Shown in pieces: positions 35,859 to 44,430 of a DNA stretch of 64,000 nt. Source of the stretch: Acetobacter lambici (GTDB lineage: Bacteria; Pseudomonadota; Alphaproteobacteria; Acetobacterales; Acetobacteraceae); contig NZ_WOTD01000004.1 of NCBI RefSeq assembly GCF_011516885.1, positions 1 through 64,000 of the forward strand, in the 5' to 3' direction. The translations under genes were made by a program, and so were the position numbers. The notes beneath the pieces are model-generated. The model saw only the letters and a program-made list of their open reading frames with translations. It ran no database searches and had not been told where the DNA came from. The stretch's first letter is position 1; each line of letters begins with the position of its first letter.

Positions 35859-36700
35859 GTTCCACACAAACCACGGGCGGCCTTTCGGCGCTGGAGTTGG
35901 ACCGGTCTCGCTTTCCCGAACTGCATGGCGGTAGCCTGAGTGTCCGCATTGCCGAAACAGACGATGAGCGCGATGCGGCCCAGGCCCTTCGCTACCGCGT
36001 TTTCTACGAGGAAATGGGAGCCCACCCCAGCGCCGAAACCCTGCGCCTGAAGCGTGATATTGACGAGTTTGACAGTGTTGCCGACCATCTTCTGGTCATC
36101 GACAACGCCATTGCCTCGGACGCACGCGGTGTTGTGGGGACCTATCGCCTTGTGCAGGGCGATGCGGCCCAAAAGATCGGGCGATTCTACTCCTCCAACG
36201 AATACGATATTACCCCGCTCAAGGAATTCCCCGGCAGATTGCTCGAAGTCGGGCGCTCCTGCGTGGACAAGAACTACCGTGGCCGGGCGGCCATGCAGCT
36301 TTTGTGGCGCGGCATTGCCTCCTACATCTTCCTGCACCGCATTGATCTGCTGTTTGGCTGCGCTAGCCTGCCCTGCACAGACCCGGACCAGATCGCGGAT
36401 GAGTTGACCTATCTCTACCACAACCATCTGGCTCCCCCCGCCCTGCGTGTTAGCGCACTGGAAAGCCGCCGGGTTGAAATGCTGCGCACGGACCCGCATA
36501 CGCTGAACGTACGCCGCTGCCTTGTCGGCCTGCCGCCCCTTATCAAAGGGTATCTGCGCCTTGGCGGTTATGTGGGGGATGGCGCGGTTATTGACCCGCA
36601 GTTTAACACCACGGACGTTGCCATTCTGGTTAAAAGCGAACTTCTGGCGGACAAATACTACCGTCATTACGAACGCCGCCTGCGCGATGCTCTGGACTAA
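35855..36700 (+). CDS. olsB: L-ornithine N-acyltransferase OlsB
   Basis: 281 residues of the GNAT-like OlsB/hemolysin family (RYRVFYEEMGA, DEFDSVADHLLVID, EVGRSCVDKNYRGRAAMQLLW). OlsB makes lyso-ornithine lipid from ornithine and acyl-ACP, the first step of phosphate-free ornithine lipids. olsA is not adjacent. The 4-base overlap with fur suggests coupled expression. Confidence 0.88.
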   Translation: MSSTQTTGGLSALELDRSRFPELHGGSLSVRIAETDDERDAAQALRYRVFYEEMGAHPSAETLRLKRDIDEFDSVADHLLVIDNAIASDARGVVGTYRLVQGDAAQKIGRFYSSNEYDITPLKEFPGRLLEVGRSCVDKNYRGRAAMQLLWRGIASYIFLHRIDLLFGCASLPCTDPDQIADELTYLYHNHLAPPALRVSALESRRVEMLRTDPHTLNVRRCLVGLPPLIKGYLRLGGYVGDGAVIDPQFNTTDVAILVKSELLADKYYRHYERRLRDALD

Positions 36701-36773
36701 GTCGCGCACGGCGGCAGGCTGCTGCCCTGATTTTTAACGAATCCATCAGGCGGGCGGGCGTCCCGCCTGTGCC

Positions 36774-38456
36774 ATGAGCGCCCCAATGCCCCCAAAAACC
36801 GTGTTGTCCCGCTTTTGTCCAAAACGGGCAACTCTCAGTTTTGCTGCTCTCCTGCTGGGCTTGGGGGGTGTATCCACTCTGGCATTACCGCCTCTTCACG
36901 CTCTCCCTGTGCTGCTCCTGACCTTTGGGCTGTTCGGGCATATACTCAACACAACCCAGAGCTGGCGGCGCGCGGCATGGGCGGGCGCTCTGTTCGGGTT
37001 CGGGTTTTATACCGCCGGTCTTTACTGGCTGGTCAACGCAGTTCTCATTCGCGCGGATGAGTTCTGGTGGTTTGTCCCGTTTCCCTCCCTTGGCTGCGCG
37101 CTTATTCTGGCCCCCACTGTGGCCGTACCTGCCGCATTGTGCATTTTTCTGCCCGCTGGCATGCGCCGCCTGAGCGCTTTTGCCGCCCTGTGGACCCTGT
37201 TTGATATGGGGCGCACGTTCATCTTCAGTGGTTTTACGTGGAACGCGCTAGGCAGCAGCTTTGCCATTCCCGGTTCTGTGGGCAGTCTGCTTATCCAGCC
37301 CGCCGCATGGGTGGGAGAAGATGGCCTGACCCTTGCCCTGATCCTGCTGTCCACGCTCTGTGGCGCAACCTTGCTTGAACAAACACCTCTGGCGCGCTGG
37401 GCCAGCCAAATAGCTGTGCCCCGTAGCACACCGGCTCCGTGCCTGTCTTTCCTGCGCCTGCGTGTTTTTGCCTGTTCGGTGGCGGGTGTTCTTGTCTGGT
37501 GTGCGGCTGGCGGTTTACGGCTTTGCACAGTCCATCCAACAGGTGAGCCCGGCCCCATTGCCGTGATCGTGCAGGGGAATGTGCCTGAATCCGAAAAAAT
37601 CGGACGGCAGACCCCGCGAGATATTTTCATGCGTTACCTGGGGCTGACCGCACAGGGCGTGCAGGCCGCACAGGCGTTGCAGACCACACAGCGCAAGCCG
37701 GGGGAGCACTTCCGGCCCATTGTTTTCCTCTGGCCTGAAACATCTTTTCCCGGTTACGACCTGATACAGGATAGCCCGCGGGCACGGCAGGCCATTATGG
37801 AATGGGCCGTTGGGGCAGATGCGGGTATTATTGGCGCATTGCGCATGGATACTGGCGGGCATTACCGCAACTCCGTTGTGGCTCTGGCCCCGGACGGGGC
37901 CATACAGGCTGTGTATGACAAAGCCCGGCTTGTGCCTTTTGGCGAATATCAACCGCCGTTCATTCCCCTCCAGATTGTGCCACAGGGTGGCATGGCGGCA
38001 GGGCCGGGGCCACAGACGTGGCATCTGGCCGACATTCCCGCCGTTGGTCCCCTTGTGTGTTACGAGGTTATTTTTTCAGGCGATGTGGTTGATCGGCATG
38101 ACCGCCCCCGCTGGCTGGCCAATGTGACGAATGATGCATGGTTCGGGAACAGTGCTGGCCCACGCCAGCACCTTTCCTCCGTGCGTCTGCGCGCGGTGGA
38201 AGAGGGGCTTCCCGTGGCTCGCGCCGCCAATACCGGTATTTCCATCGCCTATGACGGTATGGGCCATATGCTGGACCATCTGGGCTGGGGCAAGGCTGGA
38301 GTACTCACCGTGGCACTCCCTGCCTCACTTCCGCCAACCTTGTTTGGCTTGATGGGACAATCCATTCCGCTGGCCCTGTGCGTTATGCTCCTGACGCTGG
38401 CCTGCATACCCCGCCGTAACCGCCTGCAATCCCCCAACAGCACAACACAGCCCTAA
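36774..38456 (+). CDS. lnt: Apolipoprotein N-acyltransferase
   Basis: 560 residues. About seven hydrophobic segments at the N terminus (30-190) are followed by a nitrilase domain with the catalytic triad in order: Glu in LWPETSFPG, Lys in VYDKARLVPFGEY and Cys in GPLVCYEVIF. It adds the third acyl chain to lipoproteins in the inner membrane. It is somewhat longer than E. coli Lnt because of a loop near 205-240. The XRE regulator follows, the usual alphaproteobacterial neighbour. Confidence 0.94.
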   Translation: MSAPMPPKTVLSRFCPKRATLSFAALLLGLGGVSTLALPPLHALPVLLLTFGLFGHILNTTQSWRRAAWAGALFGFGFYTAGLYWLVNAVLIRADEFWWFVPFPSLGCALILAPTVAVPAALCIFLPAGMRRLSAFAALWTLFDMGRTFIFSGFTWNALGSSFAIPGSVGSLLIQPAAWVGEDGLTLALILLSTLCGATLLEQTPLARWASQIAVPRSTPAPCLSFLRLRVFACSVAGVLVWCAAGGLRLCTVHPTGEPGPIAVIVQGNVPESEKIGRQTPRDIFMRYLGLTAQGVQAAQALQTTQRKPGEHFRPIVFLWPETSFPGYDLIQDSPRARQAIMEWAVGADAGIIGALRMDTGGHYRNSVVALAPDGAIQAVYDKARLVPFGEYQPPFIPLQIVPQGGMAAGPGPQTWHLADIPAVGPLVCYEVIFSGDVVDRHDRPRWLANVTNDAWFGNSAGPRQHLSSVRLRAVEEGLPVARAANTGISIAYDGMGHMLDHLGWGKAGVLTVALPASLPPTLFGLMGQSIPLALCVMLLTLACIPRRNRLQSPNSTTQP

Positions 38457-38591
38457 AAAGGGAGGCATTGTTATGGTGGCATTATCCAACGTTTTTCTGG
38501 AACATTACCAATTTTCCTTTATGAAACGTTAAGATTACATGTTATCCGTCCACCTGTTCCAGCCTTCACAGCCGCGGGAAAAAACCCAGTC

Positions 38592-39104
38592 GTGAGCAAA
38601 ACCGAGCCTCTGACGGATCCAGCCTCCACGATATCCACCCATGCCGAAACGATAGATGCCCATGTTGGCAAACGTATCCGGCTACGCAGAACACTGCTGG
38701 GACTATCGCAGGAAAAACTGGGGGAGGCGCTTGGGGTCACGTTCCAGCAAATTCAAAAATATGAACGTGGCACCAACAGGGTTGGCGCGTCCCGGCTGTA
38801 TGACATTGCTACCGCACTGGACGTGCCCATCAGCTTCTTTTTTGATGATATGCTACCCTCCCCTACAGGGAGCATGACCAACAGAGGCTTTGCCGAAACA
38901 CGCAAACCTTTTGGCGCGCCTGCCCCCTCCCCCATTCCGCCAGCCTCCACCGCCATGCAGACCATGACGGACGAACAGAGCCTGCTGGCCAGAAAAGAAA
39001 CGCTGGATCTGGTCCGCGCCTATTACCAGATACCGGACAAGGCTTTACGGCAGAAAATGCTGGACCTCATCCAGTCCATGGCGCGCGCCAGCACTCCGGA
39101 CTGA
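38592..39104 (+). CDS. XRE-family transcriptional regulator
   Basis: 170 residues. A Cro/CI helix-turn-helix lies at about 28-82 (GKRIRLRRTLLGLSQEKLGE, VTFQQIQKYERGTNRV). A Pro-rich linker is followed by a short helical tail. Orthologues sit between lnt and metK in many alphaproteobacteria; here metK is some 9 kb away on the other strand. GTG 38592 is the likely start. Targets are unknown. Confidence 0.82.
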   Translation: MSKTEPLTDPASTISTHAETIDAHVGKRIRLRRTLLGLSQEKLGEALGVTFQQIQKYERGTNRVGASRLYDIATALDVPISFFFDDMLPSPTGSMTNRGFAETRKPFGAPAPSPIPPASTAMQTMTDEQSLLARKETLDLVRAYYQIPDKALRQKMLDLIQSMARASTPD

Positions 39105-39145
39105 AAACAGACACCTCCCCACCAGTTCCATCCAGCATACATAAA

Positions 39146-39176
39146 AAGGGGCGGTACTTGCGTACCGCCCCTTCTG
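39146..39176. terminator. Bidirectional terminator between the XRE and DUF2076 genes
   Basis: AAGGGGCGGTAC (39146-39157) pairs exactly with GTACCGCCCCTT (39162-39173) around TTGC, with A-runs on the left that give a T-run on the minus strand. It lies between two convergent genes. Confidence 0.85.
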
Positions 39177-39205
39177 GCATTGACCGTTTTGGAAAAAAAC
39201 GAAGA

Positions 39206-39967
39206 TCAGAAGCTCTGATCGTCTCCACCACCCCAGTCTCCGCCACCGGCATCTCCGCCCCAATCGCCACCACCTGCGTCAAACCCCTGATCGGCCTGCA
39301 CACCGGCTCCGGCAAAGGGGTCTGCCCCTGTGTCTCCGTAATTGTTCACAATGGTTTCGTTGGTCGTTGCACCACCCATGCCGCCATCCCCCATACCGCC
39401 ATCATGGTGGCCGCTAAAAAGGCTGGTCAGGGCGTTGGCCGCCAGCATGCCGCCAGCAACACCCGTGGCCGTTGTAAGCGCACTGCCCAAAAAGCCCGAC
39501 CCACCAGAAAAGGAGGAAGGCTGCATGCCATAGGGCATGGGCTGCGGCTGGTACTGCGGAGGCATGGCTGGCCGGCCACCCCAGCCCGGAGGCGGGGCAG
39601 ACTGCGGCTGGGCGGACTGGCCACCACCAAACAGACCACCAAAAAATCCGCCCGACTTCTGCTGCCCGGCATTGCTCTGCTGCTGGGCAGCCTGCAAAGC
39701 CTGCTGCGCCTGCTGGAGCTGGAACTGAAGCTGCTGTATCCGATTCTGCGCCTGCACCAGTGCGGCTTCCTGCACCACGGCCATCTGGGTCACGCGGTAG
39801 CGGGCTTCGGGGTATTTCTGGAATTCCTGCGCAATAAACTGGTCTGCCTGCTGGTCAATTGCAGGCAGGTTGGGCTGGCTCCCCGGCACGCTGCCAAAGC
39901 CGCCCTGAGCAGCACCGCCAACACGGGCCATAAATTTTTCAATAAGGTCGCGTTCTTCGTTTGTCAT
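39206..39967 (-). CDS. DUF2076 protein
   Basis: 253 residues. The N-terminal part (MTNEERDLIEKFMARV, then ARYRVTQMAVVQEAALVQAQ) is the DUF2076 signature. A Gln-rich coiled coil (about 75-100), a Gly/Pro-rich linker and a C terminus dense in Gly, Asp and Trp follow (GGGDWGGDAGGGDWGGGDD). DUF2076 proteins are annotated as periplasmic ligand-binding-like sensors, but no signal peptide is seen. Function unknown. Confidence 0.8.
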   Translation of the reverse strand: MTNEERDLIEKFMARVGGAAQGGFGSVPGSQPNLPAIDQQADQFIAQEFQKYPEARYRVTQMAVVQEAALVQAQNRIQQLQFQLQQAQQALQAAQQQSNAGQQKSGGFFGGLFGGGQSAQPQSAPPPGWGGRPAMPPQYQPQPMPYGMQPSSFSGGSGFLGSALTTATGVAGGMLAANALTSLFSGHHDGGMGDGGMGGATTNETIVNNYGDTGADPFAGAGVQADQGFDAGGGDWGGDAGGGDWGGGDDQSF

Positions 39968-40200
39968 TCCATACCTTCCCGCCCTGACGGGCCAATTACA
40001 GCACCAGAGCTTTGTGCCAGAACACTCTGGCCAAGATGTGGCGCGCCCACAAGCCTGTTACAAGAGAGTACGCCACGAAGGAAACCCTGCCATAAGGCCC
40101 GCCTTCTCTTTCGGTCTGGCGCGCGGGGCTGTATGGTGTGGCCAAGCGTGCCCTGCGCACATTCAACCTGACCGTCATATTGCGGAGTTTCATCCCTATC

Positions 40201-41085
40201 ATGGACCCGGCGTCTCCCCGCCCCACAGAGCGGCCCCTTTCCTTTCAGGATCTTATCCTGACCCTGCACCAGTTCTGGTCTAAACAGGGGTGCGCCATTC
40301 TCCAGCCCTATGATCAGGAAATAGGTGCTGGCACACTTTCCCCCCACACCACGTTGCGGGCTTTGGGGAGCAAGCCTTGGAAGGCCGCCTACGTGCAGCC
40401 CTGCCGCCGGCCATCCGACGGCCGGTATGGAGAAAATCCAAACCGCCTCCAGCATTACTACCAGTATCAGGTCCTGCTCAAACCCACTCCGGAGGAAAGC
40501 CAGAAGCTCCTGCTGGACAGCTACCGCGCCATCGGCATTGACCCCGACAAGCACGACATCCGCTTTGTGGAAGATGACTGGGAAAACCCGACCATAGGTG
40601 CCTGGGGGCTGGGCTGGGAGGTCTGGTGCGATGGTATGGAAGTTACGCAGTTTACGTACTTCCAACAGGTTGGCGGCATTCCCGTAACCCTGCCCTCCAC
40701 GGAGCTGACATACGGGCTGGAACGTCTGGCCATGTATGTGCAGGGTGTCGAGAATGTTTATGATCTGGACTACAATGGCGCGGGCCTGACCTATGGCGAC
40801 GTGTTCTTGCGGGCCGAGCAGGACTACTCGCGCCATAATTTTGAACTGGCCAATACGGACCTTTTGTTCCAGCACTTTAGCGATGCGGAAAAGGAAAGTG
40901 TGGCCCTTGCCGAGGCAGGCGTTGCCCAGCCCGCCTACGACCAGTGCCTGAAAGCCAGCCATCTGTTCAACCTGCTTGATGCGCGCGGCGTCATCAGCGT
41001 AAGCGAACGCGCGGCCTATATTGGCCGGGTGCGCACACTGGCAAAACTGTGTTGCGAAACCTGGCTGGCAGGCGAGGACAAATAA
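40201..41085 (+). CDS. glyQ: Glycyl-tRNA synthetase alpha subunit
   Basis: 294 residues. Class II motifs are clear: [45 protein letters not shown], and YFQQVGGI. Together with GlyS it forms the alpha2beta2 enzyme that charges tRNA-Gly; the alpha subunit activates glycine. Start ATG 40201 fits the family. Confidence 0.97.
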   Translation: MDPASPRPTERPLSFQDLILTLHQFWSKQGCAILQPYDQEIGAGTLSPHTTLRALGSKPWKAAYVQPCRRPSDGRYGENPNRLQHYYQYQVLLKPTPEESQKLLLDSYRAIGIDPDKHDIRFVEDDWENPTIGAWGLGWEVWCDGMEVTQFTYFQQVGGIPVTLPSTELTYGLERLAMYVQGVENVYDLDYNGAGLTYGDVFLRAEQDYSRHNFELANTDLLFQHFSDAEKESVALAEAGVAQPAYDQCLKASHLFNLLDARGVISVSERAAYIGRVRTLAKLCCETWLAGEDK

Positions 41086-41089
41086 GACC

Positions 41090-43150
41090 ATGCCCGAATT
41101 GCTGATTGAACTTTTTTCCGAAGAAATTCCAGCCCGCATGCAGCAACAGGCAGGGGATACCCTGCTCCGCCTGCTCAGTGAGGCACTGGCCCCACTCAAC
41201 CCGGTCGATGCCAGAAGCTACACGGGCCCGCGCCGCATTGCCGCCTCCCTGAATCTGGACGAAATGGTGCCCGGCCGCACTGTTTCCGAACGTGGCCCGC
41301 GTGAGGGTGCGCCGGAAAAAGCACTGGAAGGCTTTACCCGCAAGCATGGTGTGAGCAAGGATGCGCTAACCCTGCAAAACGGCTTCTGGATGCTCGAACG
41401 TGAGGAAGCCCCGATTGGGGCCGCAGCACACATTGCCGCCATTATGCCCGACCTGCTGCGCCGCTTCCCCTGGCCCAAATCCATGCGCTGGGGTGCTGGT
41501 AACGCCATGACATGGGTACGCCCCCTGCGACGGATCATCTGCCTGCTAGATGGCCAGATTGTACCATTCTCGATGGCCACGGCGGAAGATAACGGCCACA
41601 ACCTGAATGCTTCCAACCAGACCGAGGGACACCGCTTCCTCAACCCCGGCGCAATGGAAGTGACCAGTGCCGCGCAATGGCAGCAGGGGTTACATGAACG
41701 CCATGTGATGGTGCATGCCGCCGAACGCCGCCAGAGCATTACAACGGGGCTGAACGCCCTTGCACAGGCCGAAGGGCTGAGCATTGTGCCCGATGCCGGG
41801 CTGGTGGACGAAGTGGCGGGGCTTGTCGAATGGCCCGTGCCCTTCCTTGGTCAGATTGACCCCATCTTCATGGACCTCCCCCCCGAGGTCATGCAGGTGT
41901 CCATGCGCGTCAACCAGCGCTACTTTGCCCTGCGTAACAGCGATGGCTCGGCAGCTCCACGTTTTGCTTTTGTAGCCAACATTATTCCCACCGATGATGG
42001 CACGCTGGTTGTTAGCGGGAACGAACGTGTGCTACGCGCCCGCTTTGCCGATGCACGGCACTTCTGGAACCTTGACCGCAAACACAGCCTTGCCTCCCGC
42101 GTGGAAGGGCTGAACAGCATTACCTTCCATGCCAAACTTGGCTCACAGGGGGACCGTACCCGGCGCATGGTGCGCCTTGCAGGCCTTCTGGCCGACATGA
42201 CCAGCGCACCCAGAAACCAGTGTGAACGCGCGGCAGAATTGAGCAAAACCGACCTGACGACCGGCATGGTTGGGGAATTCCCCGAGTTGCAGGGTGTCAT
42301 GGGCGGTTACTATGCCCGCCATGACGGCGAACATGCCGATGTAGCTCAGGCTATTAGCGAGCATTACACCCCCCGCGGCCCGGGGGATGAGGTGCCGGTG
42401 GCCCCTGTTTCCGTCGTGCTGGGCCTTGCGGACCGGTTTGACATGCTGACCGCCTTTTTTGCCGCGGGCGAAAAACCATCCGGCTCGGGCGACCCGTTTG
42501 GCCTGCGCCGTACAGCCCTTGGCATTATCCGCCTGATCCGTGAAAACGGGCTACGGCTGGATCTGGCCAAACTGTTTGTGCTGGCCGCACAGGCTCTGCC
42601 CGAACCCCTGCGCCATGCACCCGATCTGGCCCTGCTGCCCCAGTTTACTGCCGAGCGCCTGCGCGTGCAGGTTCGTGCCGAAGGGGCACGGCATGATTGC
42701 CTTGCAGCAATCTCGGTCGATAATGAAGATACGGACATTGTGCGCCTGCTCGCCCGTGCACAGGCGTTGCAGACGATGCTGGAAACCGAAGACGGCAAGA
42801 ACCTGCTGGCGGCAACCCGCCGTGCCGCCAACATTCTGCGCATTGAGGACAAAAAGGATGGCCCGCATGAGGGCGCGCCAGACCCCGCCCTGTTCGCTCA
42901 GGATGAAGAGCGGGCGCTTTACACCACGTTGCAAACGGTGGAACCAGCCGTGGAACAGGCTTTTGCTGCCGAGCACTTTGCCGATGCCATGCGCGCTGCC
43001 GCCAGCCTGCGCAAACCCCTTGATCGCTTTTTTGAAGGCGTGACGGTGAACGCACCAGAGCCTGCACTACGCCAGAACCGGCTTAAACTCCTGTCCCGCC
43101 TTGTGCGCATGATGCGGCTGATTGCCGACTTCAGCCAGATTGAAGGCTAA
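41090..43150 (+). CDS. glyS: Glycyl-tRNA synthetase beta subunit
   Basis: 686 residues, typical for the beta subunit (MPELLIELFSEEIPARMQ at the start; FPWPKSMRWG; YARHDGEHADVAQAI; DPFGLRRTALGI; C-terminal ALR-type anticodon domain). It binds tRNA-Gly. It begins 4 bases after the glyQ stop and ends at a strong terminator. Confidence 0.97.
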   Translation: MPELLIELFSEEIPARMQQQAGDTLLRLLSEALAPLNPVDARSYTGPRRIAASLNLDEMVPGRTVSERGPREGAPEKALEGFTRKHGVSKDALTLQNGFWMLEREEAPIGAAAHIAAIMPDLLRRFPWPKSMRWGAGNAMTWVRPLRRIICLLDGQIVPFSMATAEDNGHNLNASNQTEGHRFLNPGAMEVTSAAQWQQGLHERHVMVHAAERRQSITTGLNALAQAEGLSIVPDAGLVDEVAGLVEWPVPFLGQIDPIFMDLPPEVMQVSMRVNQRYFALRNSDGSAAPRFAFVANIIPTDDGTLVVSGNERVLRARFADARHFWNLDRKHSLASRVEGLNSITFHAKLGSQGDRTRRMVRLAGLLADMTSAPRNQCERAAELSKTDLTTGMVGEFPELQGVMGGYYARHDGEHADVAQAISEHYTPRGPGDEVPVAPVSVVLGLADRFDMLTAFFAAGEKPSGSGDPFGLRRTALGIIRLIRENGLRLDLAKLFVLAAQALPEPLRHAPDLALLPQFTAERLRVQVRAEGARHDCLAAISVDNEDTDIVRLLARAQALQTMLETEDGKNLLAATRRAANILRIEDKKDGPHEGAPDPALFAQDEERALYTTLQTVEPAVEQAFAAEHFADAMRAAASLRKPLDRFFEGVTVNAPEPALRQNRLKLLSRLVRMMRLIADFSQIEG

Positions 43151-43151
43151 A

Positions 43152-43191
43152 AAAAATCCCCCACCTTCCGGTTCCGGAAAAATGGGGGATA
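43152..43191 (+). terminator. Terminator after glyS
   Basis: ATCCCCCA pairs with TGGGGGAT, with an inner TTCCGG/CCGGAA stem and a mismatch between. The left side has seven A, the right side is ATAAAAACC, so the T-run is better on the minus strand; it sits directly after the glyS stop. Confidence 0.65.
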
Positions 43192-43210
43192 TAAAAACCT
43201 GAGTTGCAAA

Positions 43211-43249
43211 GCAAAGGGTTCGCACGGTCAGACCGTACGAACCCTTTGC
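43211..43249 (-). terminator. Terminator after the DUF1328 gene
   Basis: GCAAAGGGTTCGCACGGTC (43211-43229) pairs with 43231-43249 with a single mismatch. It follows the stop of the small minus-strand gene by 4 bases. It lacks a strong T-run. Confidence 0.6.
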
Positions 43250-43253
43250 GCTT

Positions 43254-43430
43254 TTATGGTCCCGAACGCGAACGCCCGCCAAAAAACAGACTGATAATCA
43301 GCAACACAACAAAAACAAACAGCAACACCTTGGCTATTTCCGAAAACCCGGATGCAGCACCGCTAAATCCGAACAGGGAAGCCAGAAGAGCAAAAATAAG
43401 AAAAACAATAATCCACCGTATCAACGCCAT
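43254..43430 (-). CDS. DUF1328 (YtjA-type) small membrane protein
   Basis: 58 residues, below most length cutoffs. It reads MALIRWIIVFLIFALLAS, FGFSGAASGFSEIAKV, then a second helix and FFGGRSRSGP. Two membrane helices around a conserved FxGxAAG...AKxL core are the DUF1328/YtjA pattern. GGAGG lies 6 bases before the ATG. The family is widespread and linked to envelope or general stress responses in some species; function here is unknown. Confidence 0.88.
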   Translation of the reverse strand: MALIRWIIVFLIFALLASLFGFSGAASGFSEIAKVLLFVFVVLLIISLFFGGRSRSGP

Positions 43431-43493
43431 TATGGCCTCCCGTCATCCACGCTCATGCCATGAGTGTTTCATGATCCCATGAGGGTTTAACGC

Positions 43494-43527
43494 AAAATGG
43501 CGACCACGGTTCTGTGGTCGCCATTTT
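43494..43527 (-). terminator. Terminator after the exported duplicated-domain gene
   Basis: AAAATGGCGACCAC (43494-43507) pairs perfectly with GTGGTCGCCATTTT (43514-43527) around a 6-base loop. A/T tails allow bidirectional function; it serves the minus-strand gene ending at 43553. Confidence 0.85.
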
Positions 43528-43552
43528 GGCATGACACTTTGTGTTCTGGCGA

Positions 43553-44311
43553 TCAGTGCTCATCAGCTCCGGGAATAAGGTCATAACCCGGGCTCCCCGG
43601 CGCAGGACCGGGCGGAGGCACATTGCCAACTGCTATGCCAATAAGCTTGTCCGCAGCCGGTCCAATCTCACGCGCATCAATCGCGATGCCCAGATCACCA
43701 CTGCTGCCACCACCAACCGCGTAAATCGTCTGCCCGGCCTGTAACAGGCTGGCCACACGCCCGGCCTCACGCGGAGACAGGTAAATGACCGAATGGTCCT
43801 TGAGCACAGCGCCACTCAGGTGGCCCCCAGCATCGTACAGAGGCATCCAGACCTCACCGTGGAGTACGAGGTCAGGACCTGCGATCATTTCGGGGGAGTG
43901 CAGCGGCATTTCAATAAAGCTGTCCTGCACGGTACGTCCACGCGGGCTGGAAACACTGAACGCGCGGATAATCGGCAGGACCTGTCCCTTGATCCCGCGA
44001 ATATTCACCTTGTCGCCCACCTTGATCAGGCCCGCAAATGTATGAGCCTGTTCGGGGGAGACAAAAACCTGCGTGCCATCATTGAGCACAAAACCAACAA
44101 TGCCGCCATGGGGTGCGGGCAGGAACTGCACCACACTCCCCGTAAACACCGGCAGGACCGACAGGTCATACACGCCTGTCGCCTGTTTTTCCGTTGTTGT
44201 CTGCCGGGAGGCAAAGGTGGTGCTCTGGGTTGGCTCCTCCTTATGGGCGGGGGCTGCCACCGCAACGGAAGATGCCAGAATCAGAGCAGACAAACTAAGC
44301 AAAGAGCGCAT
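43553..44311 (-). CDS. Exported protein with two internal repeats, unknown function
   Basis: 252 residues. A signal peptide (about 1-20, ending AVAA-PA) is followed by two similar beta-rich units: about 58-108 (GSVVQFLPAPHGGIVGFVLN..., VFVSPEQA, LIKVGDKVNIRG) and about 151-201 (GEVWMPLYDAGGHLSGAVLK..., IYLSPREA, LLQAGQTIYAVG). Each resembles a small OB-like barrel, a G-x-V start and an aliphatic SP-(E/R)-(Q/E)-A strand. The C terminus is Pro-rich. Start 44311 is preferred to 44386 because it opens the signal peptide. No family is recognised. Confidence 0.7.
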   Translation of the reverse strand: MRSLLSLSALILASSVAVAAPAHKEEPTQSTTFASRQTTTEKQATGVYDLSVLPVFTGSVVQFLPAPHGGIVGFVLNDGTQVFVSPEQAHTFAGLIKVGDKVNIRGIKGQVLPIIRAFSVSSPRGRTVQDSFIEMPLHSPEMIAGPDLVLHGEVWMPLYDAGGHLSGAVLKDHSVIYLSPREAGRVASLLQAGQTIYAVGGGSSGDLGIAIDAREIGPAADKLIGIAVGNVPPPGPAPGSPGYDLIPGADEH

Positions 44312-44430
44312 GAAACAACCACTAAGGACAGGCGCACCCCACCCGAACACGGGCAGGGCGCGGCAATGCGTGAGACTCGTGGCCATAGTCTGCCATTTAG
44401 GGCCATTCCCGCAAGAGCGGGAAAAGCGCG

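Noticed and set aside
39964-41199. A 411-codon open frame on the minus strand
   Set aside because: It covers glyQ in antisense; glyQ is certain and the antisense product has no recognisable domain.
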